64,000 nt of DNA, taken from Silene latifolia (taxonomy: Eukaryota > Streptophyta > Magnoliopsida > Caryophyllales > Caryophyllaceae). The notes below the pieces were generated by a model that was not told where the DNA came from, searched no databases, and worked only from the letters and a program-made list of their open reading frames with translations. Where the stretch lies: NCBI RefSeq assembly GCF_048544455.1, contig NC_133529.1, positions 60,644,271-60,708,270 on the forward strand. The letters run 5' to 3'. Numbering within the stretch: the first letter of the stretch is position 1; each line of letters opens with the position of its first letter. A program made the translations under genes and the position numbers. This document shows positions 56,072-64,000 of the stretch, in pieces.

Positions 56072-57447
56072 TGTAATACTACGGTTTTATGAGTCTCTGG
56101 GTACTCTATCAAGTGGGCCTTACTCTGTCGAGTAATGGTGTTTTGGTTTTTAAAACAGTGTTCTGTCTGTAGGGTACTCGATCGAGTAACCGTGGTACTC
56201 AATCGAGTACGTTAGCTGCTCGATCGAGTGGCTCGGTTTACGGGTAATGTTTTGTCGGGTTTTGTTAATAATGCGAATTAATATATAAACCTTTCCGTCA
56301 CTTTCATAATACACTTTTATCAAACCTAATCACTTCAAAAGAGATTTCAACCTACGTACTTCGCATCTTTCGCATTATTGACAAATCCCAGAGCTTGAGA
56401 TGTCGGAATTCATCGTCCTTTACATTCTGGTGATCCTTGCGTCGAGGGTAAGATCTACGTACCGATTTTATAGTATTTTATTAAGTTTGTTTAAACCCTA
56501 ATTTGGGGGATTTGGGGTTTTTGTTAGTTTTATAATTGTTAGTAATTATGTGATCATATGATTAGGAGGAGGATTCGTAGGGGAGGCTTTTTGATAACAG
56601 ATGTTGAGATCGTCTGATTGTATTGCATTCCAGGTAGGGTTTCCCTACTCAGAACTAGTCACATGATGTGTTGGTTGTGCTTTGTGATTGTTGAGTTTTA
56701 TCGTACGAGTATTGCGACAGTTGTTGGGTTTGATTGCTGATTAGTAGTTGAGATTGATTGTATCTGTCTGTGTTCTTCGGGGTGCGTCCCTGGCTGAGTG
56801 GAGTCACTTGCGGGAGTGGATTCACGCCCATGATTCGCCTTCTGTGGAACCCGCCACAGAAGGGATGTGCACATTAATGGATTTGGGTTTATCGCTCGAT
56901 GGAGATGAGCGGGGCTTAGGTGGGAACGGCTGCGGTCCCCCACTGGCGGCGACGAGTAACCTGTTGCGATGGGTGCTCTGGCAGGGCTACACACTTTAGT
57001 GTGTAGTCAGTATTGTGGAGTTGGTGATGGAGTTCGGAGTATATCTGTAACGATTGAGCTGTGTTGTTTGTTGTATTGTTGAGTCATATAAATTGTGTGA
57101 TTAGTACTGACCCCGTTTAATTGTTTTAAAAACTGTGGTGATCCATTCGGGGATGGTGAGCAGTTGTTGAGCAAGTATGAGTCGAGATACAAGGGATAGC
57201 TGGGATGAGTCGCCATCAAATGATAGAGTCTTCCGCTGTAGTTTGATAGTTTTTAGACAGTTGTTTTGAGATCATGTAAACCGTATTTTTGGCAGTTTGG
57301 TTTTGGTTTGTATTCACTTAAAATTTATACTATTTAATTGTTGTTTCGTTATTGTCTTTTGATTATCATTGCCTCGGGAAACCGAGATGGTGACATCCTT
57401 ATACCTGAGTGGTCCTGGTAAGGCACTTGGAGTATGGGGGTGTTACA
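56072..57447 (+). repeat. 3' LTR of D
   Basis: Complete LTR, TGTAATACTACGG...GTGTTACA. Three palindrome units (56173-56233) and a TATA box at 56279-56291. The terminal 450 bases, missing in the 5' copy, are similar to the LARD LTR ends (GGTAAGGCACTTGGAGTATG). Confidence 0.93.
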
Positions 57448-57452
57448 GTTTG

Positions 57453-59581
57453 TGTCATTGATGGGTTAGATTTGGTCAGGCTTTGTAATGGTTGGTTTTA
57501 GTAGATGAATAATAGGTATTTTATCAAATACAGCTGGGCTGAAATTTGATTCCAGGTTGGCCAGGTCAACCTGAGTGTTCAAGTCTCTTGGTATTTGAAC
57601 AATGTCAAATGAACGAAATTCTTTGCAAAGGTTTTTAGCATAATCTAAATAAAGAATCATTTTGGAATCCTTTGCAGCATAGGTTCCTTTGACTTGATTA
57701 GAAATTAAAAGAGAGTCAGTTTTTACCTTGAGATTTTTCACACCAAGATCTATACATACCTTGAGTCCGGCTATCAGGGCTTCATATTTAGCTTCATTGT
57801 TTGTTGCTTTGAACTCACAACTAATAGCCTGAGCTATAAGATCTCCCTGTGGTGATTTTAGTACTAATCTTAGGCCAGTTCCTCTCATATTTGTTGCTCC
57901 ATCTACGTGTAAGGTCCATTCCTGGCCTAGTTTTTGGGTGTCTAGATGATTGACCTCTTTTATGAGGTCTGGTTCTAGGCTGGGACTAAATTCAGCCACA
58001 AAATCTGCTAAGGCCTGAGATTTAATAGTTGTCCGGGGTTCAAAGGTTATGTCATAAGTACTTAGTTGTACTGACCATTTTGCCATTCTGCCTGAAAGTT
58101 TAGGTTTTCTTAGGACATATTTGATAGGCAGGTTGGTCCTTACAATTACTAGGTGACTCTCAAAGTAAGGTCTAATTTTTGTATAGGATATAATTAAAGC
58201 ATGTACGTATTTTTCAAGTAATCCATACCTTGTTTCTACATCCAGAAGACTTTTACTTACATAATAGACAGGGCGTTGTTGGCCTTCAACCTCCTTGGTC
58301 AGGACTCCACTTATTGCAGTTTCAGTGACTGATAACTAAACCGTTAAGGGTTCTCCTTTATTAGGTTTGGCCAGTAGTGGAGGAGTAGCCAGGTAGGTTT
58401 TTAAATCTTGGAAGGCTGTTTTGTGTTCAGGCATATATTTGAATGACTTGTTCTTTTTGAGGAGGTCGTAGAAGGATCTGCATCTTTCAGATGATCTGCA
58501 TATGAACCTGTTCAGGGCTGCAACTCTTTCTGTTAATCTTTGGATATCTTTGACTGATTTGGGGGATTCTAATTCCAGGATGTCTTTTATCTGTTCTGGG
58601 CTGGCTTAAATCCCTCTTTTTGTCACCATATATCCTAGGAATTTGCTTGAAGAGACTCCAAAGTGGCATTTGTAGGGGTTGAGCTTCATGTTGAATTCTT
58701 CCAGGATTTTGAAGGCTACTTCCAGGTCTTTTACACGATCTTCTGCCTTCTTTGATTTGACCACCATGTTATCAATGTAGACCTCCATTATGTCACCAAT
58801 TTTATCTTTGAACATCATGTTGACCAGGCGTTGGTAGGTTGCCCCTACATTCTTCAGGCCAAAGGGCATTGGTGTGTAACAATATATGCCCCTTTCCGTG
58901 ATGAATGCAGTGTTTTCCTGGTCAGCTGGGTGCATCTTGATCTGGTTGAATCCACTTGTGGCATCCAAAAATGTTAGTAGTTCGTGCCCGGCTGTAGCAT
59001 CTACCATTGCATCAATGTGAGGGAGTGGGAATGGATCTTTTGGGCAAGCTTTGTTGAGGTCTGTGTAGTCTACACAGACTCTCCATTTGCCATTCTTTTT
59101 TTTATACCACAACTACATTAGCCAGCCATTCAGGATACATTACTTCCCTAATCATCCCCAAGTCTAAGAGTTTGTCCACCTCTTTGTTAACGATAGTGTT
59201 GCGTTCAGGGGCAAACTTCCTCCTTTTCTGCTGTACAGGCTTAAATGAAGTATCAATATTAAGTTTATGGGTGATAATATTAGCATCTATACCAGTCATA
59301 TCAAAGTGGGACTAGGCAAAGCATGAAGATTTATTCTTAAAAAAACTTACTAGCTCTGGTCTGATATTGTCAGGGACATCAGATCCGACCAATACATACC
59401 TACCAGGGTACTCAGGGTCCAATACTACTTAGTCTGTTTCCATTTGGGTTTCTGCCACATAAGTGCTCCTGATAGGGTACTGTAATTGCTAGGCGAGAGA
59501 TTTACCTGCCTTGGAAGGCTTTAAGGATTCAGTATAACATTCCTGGGCAGACTTTTTTTCACCTTTGATGGTTGATATTCC
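57453..59581 (-). pseudogene. pol: T pol: reverse transcriptase, RNase H and archaeal-like RNase H
   Basis: RT: KNGKWRVCVDYTDLNKACPK, TFLDATSGFNQIKMHP, CYTPMPFGLKNVGATYQRLV. The catalytic box is YIDNMVVKS, so one Asp is replaced by Asn. A stop follows KRGI (58606). The first RNase H (58100-58400) is broken by stops and frame changes. The second, archaeal-like domain (57466-58086) is well kept: WTLHVDGATNMRGTGLRLVL, ATNNEAKYEALIAGL and KTDSLLISNQVKG. Dual RNase H defines the Tat lineage. The region 59300-59581 links to the protease and has several stops. Confidence 0.9.
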
Positions 59582-60373
59582 CTACTCCATTGGTATTTTG
59601 ACGCATTGGTGATAGGTTGAAGGAATAGCTCTGACATTGTGGATCCAAGGTCTGCCTAGGATTGCATTGTAGGATGAAAGGTAATCCATGACTCCAAATC
59701 TTTCATATGATGAGACTCCTTCAACGTATGGTTGCAGGTAGATTTCTCCCAGAGTGTTCTTGGTTTGACCACTGAATCCTACCAGGACATTTGATTTCTT
59801 TATGATCTGGCTTTCATCAATCTTCATGGCTTTCAAAACATCGAGCATAATTAGATTGACTGAACTGCCACCATCTACTAAGATTCTCAGTTCACGTGTA
59901 GTTCCAATTTGAATGGTAATGACCAGGCCATCATGATGGACATCTGAGATTCCCTGCATGTCAGTATCATCAAAAGTAATTTGAGGTAAATTTTTAGGTT
60001 TAAAAGGAGATTTCATTTTTGACTCCCTGGCTATTTTCTTTGCAGCTGAGCTAGTCAGGCCGCAAATCTTAGATCCTCCATTGATGAATTTGACTTCATA
60101 GATGGGTGGTGCTGGAGGCAGGTCACGATGTGGTCTTTCCTGATCCTTCCTTGATCTGTTATCTTCCCTGTTTTTTGATGGCATCAGATCTTTCAGGTAG
60201 CCTTTCTTTAGCAGGTATGCCACTTGCCTGCGCAGTCCCAGGCATTCTTCTGTGGTGTGTCCTATGTCCATGTGAAACTCACACCATCTTGTTGTGTCTT
60301 TCCTTGAGTTAGGGTTGTCCGTCTTCTTAGGCCACTTGACAATGTCTCCCATGTTGTCAAGCCTTTTGATCAA
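59582..60373 (-). pseudogene. T gag end and aspartic protease
   Basis: The minus-strand frame of 263 codons starts with a degenerate zinc-binding segment (CEFHMDIGHTTEECLGLRRQ), a basic linker (SKNREDNRSRKDQERPH), then the protease with ELRILVDGGSSVNLIMLDV (DGGSS in place of the usual DTGSS/DSGSS) and the closing AILGRPWIHNVRAIPSTYHQ. It is the longest clean piece of T gag-pro. It ends with a TAG just after KIPME. Confidence 0.88.
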
Positions 60374-61559
60374 TCCTACAGTATCAATAGAGAAGTTATA
60401 TTCCTGAATAGGGGAATAAGTATAGGAGTTACCTCGTTACTCATAAGCATAGTTGACTTATGATCTGCAGGCCTAGTATAGGGGGATGGCCTGAAACTGC
60501 TTCATCTGTGATTGGAACTTTTCCTGTTGGATCTTTCATATCCTGAAGCATTATCAGTGGCTTCAGCTTTGAAGCTTTTGTCTTCCTTTAGCCTGATGTA
60601 GCCGATAGCCTTTGCTGGACGTCTTCAAAAGTCAGGCAAGGTTTCATAATCAGATCATCATAGAAATCGTTGTCCAATGGTAGTCCCCCCCCAGAAAGCT
60701 TCCACGGCTGTTCCCACATCACATTTGGGGATTGATACTTTCTCTTTGTTGAATCTGGTTAGGAATGCTCTGATTGTCTCGCCAGGTTTTTGCTTGATTC
60801 TGTATAGGTCACTAGATCTCTTTTCGAGTTCCCTGCTGCTGGCAAATTGATGGTTCAACGAGTTTATCAGATCTGCAAAGGACTTAATGCTTCCATTTGG
60901 CAGATTGATGTACCACTGGAGGGCAGGTCCGGTCAGGGTTGTTCCAAAACCCTTGCATATGCATACTTGTCGCAACTCACTAGGTATGGAGGCTGCCAAC
61001 ATTCTTTGTTTGTAGTAGGCTACATGATTCTGAGGATCTGTGGTTCCATCATAGATTCTCATTGATGGGACCACAAACTTCGTAGGCAGATCTATCTTTG
61101 CTATCTCATCCACGAAGGGAGAGTCAGCATAACTTTCAGGGTTGGCTTCTTCAATGATTGCAGGTACTCCAGGAATCTTCTCAAATTTCTCATGGAGTTT
61201 CTGGATCTCCTAGAGCATGGCCATCATTATAGCTGTGTTAGTCTGATCTGGGATAGCCTCTTCATTTGGAATATCTTCCGAGTCTGTGTCATGATCTCCT
61301 GCTTTGGATTTTGATGGAGTTTGAGTAATATAGTTGGATAAATCAATGTTCCTGATGATTGAAGAGAATGGTGTTCCAAGCTGAATCTTCAATTTTGAGC
61401 CTGAAGTTTTGTCTCCTAGCCTTTGCTTCAGACTAGATTTCAATTCTTTTAGTTTCATAACTTCAGCTTCAGCCTAGGCCATTTTCTGCTTCAGTTGCTC
61501 CATTTCCAATAGTTGTTGTTTGGCAGCAGCCAGTTGTGTTCAATGCCGTCTCCAGTCAT
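60374..61559 (-). pseudogene. gag: T gag: capsid
   Basis: The likely start is an ATG at 61559; an N-terminal Lys/Glu/Leu coiled coil follows (MKLKELKSSLKQRLGDK at 61458). The capsid frame (61113-60658) reads SMRIYDGTTDPQNHVAYYKQ, TLTGPALQWYINLPNGSIKS, FADLINSLNHQFASS and IKQKPGETIRAFLTRFNKEK, typical of Tat-type Retrotrans_gag. An extra G in the run near 60687-60694 shifts the frame at AVEAF. Stops near 61208 and elsewhere complete the damage. Confidence 0.85.
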
Positions 61560-61638
61560 TTTTTGGAATCGTTTTTGTGTTGTTTGGATTTAGTTTTTGA
61601 TTTTTTTTGAGCTAGATGGCCCACGGTGGGCGCCAATT
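61560..61638 (-). other. T leader and primer-binding site
   Basis: The minus strand reads TTGGCGCCCACCGTGGG at 61621-61637, a tRNA-complementary site of the kind seen in Tat-lineage elements, next to the 5' LTR. I am not certain which tRNA it matches. Confidence 0.7.
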
Positions 61639-62406
61639 GTTTTAGCAGGAATTCTCACAAAGATAATGTCCTGCCAGGGATGTATTTGCAGGGAAACCTA
61701 ACTCAAAACAAGTAGCCTAACTAGTACAACAGATTGAATAAAGAACAAACACTAAAATAAGACACAAAGATTTATACGTGGAAAAACCCTGGGAATAATG
61801 GGAAAAAAATCGGGCACCAAGCCAGGAGGGATTATTACTATGATTTTAGGTATCCTGACAGGGAATGTATATGTTAAGCAAGGAATTGAGTAGGGCTGCT
61901 TAATAATAATGCTAAGTAGTTTATGAATACAAATATGAGAGCAAAAATGCGAGTGAATAAGTAAGTGTCTTCTATTTTCTTCTTCTTTGCTATTTATAGT
62001 GGCCTTGCAACGGTTCTTTGAGGTTGTTTTAGGCTTTCCTGGTAAATAGACCTCGTGCCCTATTTACCCTTGAGTAGTTAGTTGACTTCAAGAGATGGGT
62101 GCCGTTATCTCTACTCGGTTGACTGCATCAAAGTTGTTGTGGGTTTTGTTGAATAAGTCTTCCGTGTAAATAGGAACCACTTTTGTGAACTTTAGATGTT
62201 GCCTGACGCGTTCTGGTTGTGCTTATCATATGGCTTGTTGAGATATCCCTTTAAGCTTGGCTTAATTGATGCCTGACCTGTCTTTCCCTTCTGGCTGGTG
62301 CCTACTCAGCTATTTGGATGTCGTGTACTGAATGTCTCCCGTTCAGGCTTAGCTTGGACATTACCTGATTCTTGTCTGATCAGGCAGGGTAAATCTGGGC
62401 CCAACA
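61639..62406 (-). repeat. 5' LTR of T
   Basis: It reads TGTTTTAGCAGGAATTC...GGGCCCAACA. The TATA-like box on the minus strand (CTATAAATAG) lies at 61990-61999. Upstream of it in the element's sense are several GCCTGA/TCAGG motifs and CTGATCAG (near 62376-62384). TSD CCAGT follows at 62407-62411. Confidence 0.93.
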
Positions 62407-62411
62407 CCAGT

Positions 62412-63789
62412 TATGAGTATCTCCCTTCATAATTCTTAAACATCCCATGTACCACCATTCGCATCCCTCATTTCAATCTTTTTATTCTCACGTTCCTTAC
62501 ACTTACATCACCCCTTGACCATATACACTTACCTTACATTACCCAAACTCGCAATCATATCACTCACCACATCTCACAAAACATGCTACATGCCTCAATA
62601 AGCTCATTAACCTCCCTTTTTTTTCCACTATCCATCACAACCACATATAACTCATGTCCTCCCCACCAAACTCATACCCATCATAAGGTGCTACTCTTAC
62701 ATCATAATATTGGGTAACTTACGCATTAAGACCAACACATATGTAAAATAATGCATAAAGAAGCAAAATAACACCCTTCAATTAAATAAGATATGCGATG
62801 AGGTAAAAAGATAAGCATATGACCCAAAACTGGGGACACTAGATCGAGTACAGCCTACTCGATAGAGTAGGTGAAGGTCAGAAGCACATATAATAAATTA
62901 CCAGGGCTACTCGATCGAGTAAGGGGTACTCGATCGAGTAACAATAGGTTCACTCGATCGAGTAAGGGCTACTCGGTCGATTACCCTACGCAGTTCTCAG
63001 CACTGTCCAATTTTCGTAAAACGGTCATATCTCACTCATTTCTTGGTAATTTTGGGCGTGTGACCTATCGTTAGAATGTTAAAATAACAAGCTATCACCT
63101 CCAAGTAGAATCACATAAATATCATTTATGCATCTCAAGTTATAACAGTTTAAAGACAACTTCTCTATAATCGGACAACATAACTACTTGATTCTTTCTT
63201 CCAAACAACTTAAACAACAACAAAGTAAACAAAAACAACTCAGTACTCATAAAACCAGTATCCCTATCCACATGTTACTATCTACAAAAGCTAAGCAACA
63301 ACATCCATCATGCACATATGTTATTCAACTTATCAATCATGTACTACCCACATGCTTTTATTCTATAACTTTACGTAAAAACAATAACATAATATACAAC
63401 ATCAAATCCCCTATTCACATGTTAATAACATAACAACACTATAAAAATAACTTCTATCATACAACATGCTTAACCATAAATCATATTATCATGCAACGAT
63501 TATTCATCTTTTTTACCAATTCATCCATCATACTCATCCGACGTATTCATCTATCGTATTCATCCAACATATTCATCTAACATACTTATCCAACATATGC
63601 ACATGAATAATAGTAAACATGTAGCGATCTCATGACACCCCATAATGACCGGTTCAAAGTTGTAGGGCGAGTTCGCGACTTTATGACGTCTCCCAAGCCT
63701 TAGCATTAGCTCCTAACAACTCCTACCCGGGTTCATTTTATTTTGACTCCTTAGATTCATTAGGTTCATTAGTTACAGGTTCCAAAATC
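62412..63789 (-). mobile_element. Element A internal region, piece 3 (non-coding)
   Basis: Collinear with about 15345-16936 of L1 (for example TGGGTAACTTACGC and ATGCATAAAGAAGCAAAATAA are shared). It keeps the leader palindrome array at 62830-62985. Near the right end it has a run of TCATCCAACATATTC-like repeats (63520-63600) not seen in L1. No gene. Confidence 0.75.
62830..62985. repeat. CTCGATCGAG palindrome array in the A leader region
   Basis: Six or seven units, two of them mutated (CTCGATAGAG, CTCGGTCGAT). It corresponds to the L1 array at 15781-15950. Confidence 0.88.
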
Positions 63790-63804
63790 GGCGCTATGAT
63801 ACCA
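63790..63804 (-). promoter_or_regulatory. Primer-binding site of A
   Basis: The minus strand reads TGGTATCATAGCGCC, the initiator Met type with one mismatch in the first 12 bases, three bases from the LTR. Confidence 0.75.
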
Positions 63805-63807
63805 CTT

Positions 63808-64000
63808 TGAAATACCCCCATACACCAAAGTGCCATACCAAGGCCAGCTAGCGCATGGAAGTGCTACCATCTCGGTTACCCGAGGCATAGTAATCAAAAG
63901 TGACCATCAAGAAACATAGTTTAAGTATAAAGTTTAAAGTGATTACATCAAAACCATTTTTAAAGTAAAGTACAACTGTTCTAAAACCAAAATACAACTA
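63808..64000 (-). repeat. 5' LTR of A, start only (continues beyond the window)
   Basis: TGAAATACCCCCATACACC followed by GTGCCATACCAAGGCCAGC and CTACCATCTCGGTTACCCGAGG matches the first bases of the L1 LTRs with clear divergence, so A is much older than L1. Confidence 0.85.

Larger units (their letters stand above)
35036..57447 (+). mobile_element. Element D: Del/Tekay chromovirus (Ty3/gypsy) inside T, split by X
   Basis: Plus-strand element with LTRs TGTAATACTACGG...GTGTTACA. Flanks are TTTTG (35031-35035) and GTTTG (57448-57452), a duplication with one mismatch. Removing D and one copy restores the T frame. The 5' LTR is cut at 35998, and gag resumes at 51252 after X. The ORF order gag-protease-RT-RNase H-integrase-chromodomain and the C-terminal text mark the Del/Tekay clade. 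The rest of the 5' LTR and the PBS of D are deleted. Confidence 0.9.
5630..62406 (-). mobile_element. Element T: Tat-type Ty3/gypsy retrotransposon, split by LINE, P and D
   Basis: LTRs read TGTTTT...CCCAACA on the plus strand, and a perfect 5-base duplication CCAGT flanks the element (5625-5629, 62407-62411). On the minus strand the order is 5' LTR, PBS, gag, protease, RT, RNase H, a second archaeal-like RNase H, [D inserted], integrase, [solo LTR P], an antisense spliced ORF, PPT and 3' LTR (split by the LINE). Dual RNase H and an antisense extra ORF between integrase and 3' LTR are hallmarks of the Tat lineage (Ogre, Retand and relatives). Every coding domain has stops or frameshifts, so it is dead. 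Confidence 0.9.
1..64000 (-). mobile_element. Element A: outermost non-coding LTR retrotransposon (LARD), cut by both window ends
   Basis: A minus-strand LARD-type element encloses the rest of the window. Its 3' LTR end (1-61), internal pieces (62 to about 957, about 3720-5629, 62412-63789), primer-binding site (63790-63804) and 5' LTR start (63808 onward) are collinear with the complete relative L1 at 11068-18345. Pieces two and three meet at the duplicated CCAGT (5625-5629 and 62407-62411) flanking element T. None of its own sequence has a recognisable protein domain. The LTR ends and polypurine tract resemble those of the chromovirus D, so trans-mobilisation by D-type proteins is inferred. 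Its outer target site is outside the window. Confidence 0.8.

Noticed and set aside
1-64000. A host gene, tRNA, rRNA or snRNA
   Set aside because: Every long frame with a recognisable domain belongs to a retroelement. Met-tRNA-like matches are only the primer-binding sites.

Overview
The window is intergenic plant DNA made almost entirely of transposable elements. I see no host gene, tRNA, rRNA, CRISPR array or prokaryotic signal. The elements are typical of a eudicot with an AT-rich, repeat-rich genome: a Tat-type Ty3/gypsy element with an antisense spliced ORF, Athila-type and Del/Tekay chromovirus gypsy elements, a Sirevirus-type copia element, a plant L1-type LINE, and a coding-free LTR family (LARD). 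The combination makes me think of Caryophyllales (for example Caryophyllaceae), but that is only a suspicion.

Layout: the window is one nested stack. I use letters for the elements. The outermost is A, a non-coding LARD on the minus strand; its 3' LTR end is at 1-61 and its 5' LTR begins at 63808. An unclassified repeat-rich insert (I) lies at about 958-3719. At 5629/62412 A is split by T, a Tat-type gypsy element on the minus strand (5630-62406, TSD CCAGT). The 3' LTR of T is split by a plus-strand LINE (5963-29339). The LINE is split by C, a Sirevirus (7601-25019, minus), and by S, a solo LTR (25223-27037, TSD CCTAT). C is split by L1, a complete LARD of the same family as A (11068-18345, TSD CATGA). 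T also holds a solo LTR, P (32791-33463, TSD TGAAG), and a Del/Tekay chromovirus, D (35036-57447, plus). D is split by X, an Athila-type element (35999-51205, minus, 3' half deleted). X is split by Y, an Athila-type element without gag (36781-47890, TSD ACTAT). Both branches (A>T>LINE>C>L1 and A>T>D>X>Y) are five levels deep.

Support for the nest: most insertions have target-site duplications, and removing the insert with one TSD copy restores an open frame or protein continuity in the host element (C and S in the LINE, L1 in C, D in T, Y in X). All protein-coding elements carry stops or frameshifts. The best-preserved frames are the RT-RNase H-integrase-chromodomain ORF of D (953 codons), the RT frame of Y (625 codons) and the Athila extra ORF of Y (380 codons).

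How the parts relate: the LARDs A and L1 encode nothing but share LTR ends, polypurine tract and palindrome arrays with D, so a D-type chromovirus is the natural supplier of their proteins. Y lacks gag-protease but lies inside an Athila element whose gag is largely readable, a similar trans-supply situation. The most interesting non-coding signal is that several LTR families carry arrays of short CpG-containing palindromes just upstream of the TATA box. Other unusual points are the antisense, multi-intron gene in T, and a block of LTR differences in L1 that fall on CAG/CTG trinucleotides and may be a sequencing artefact.
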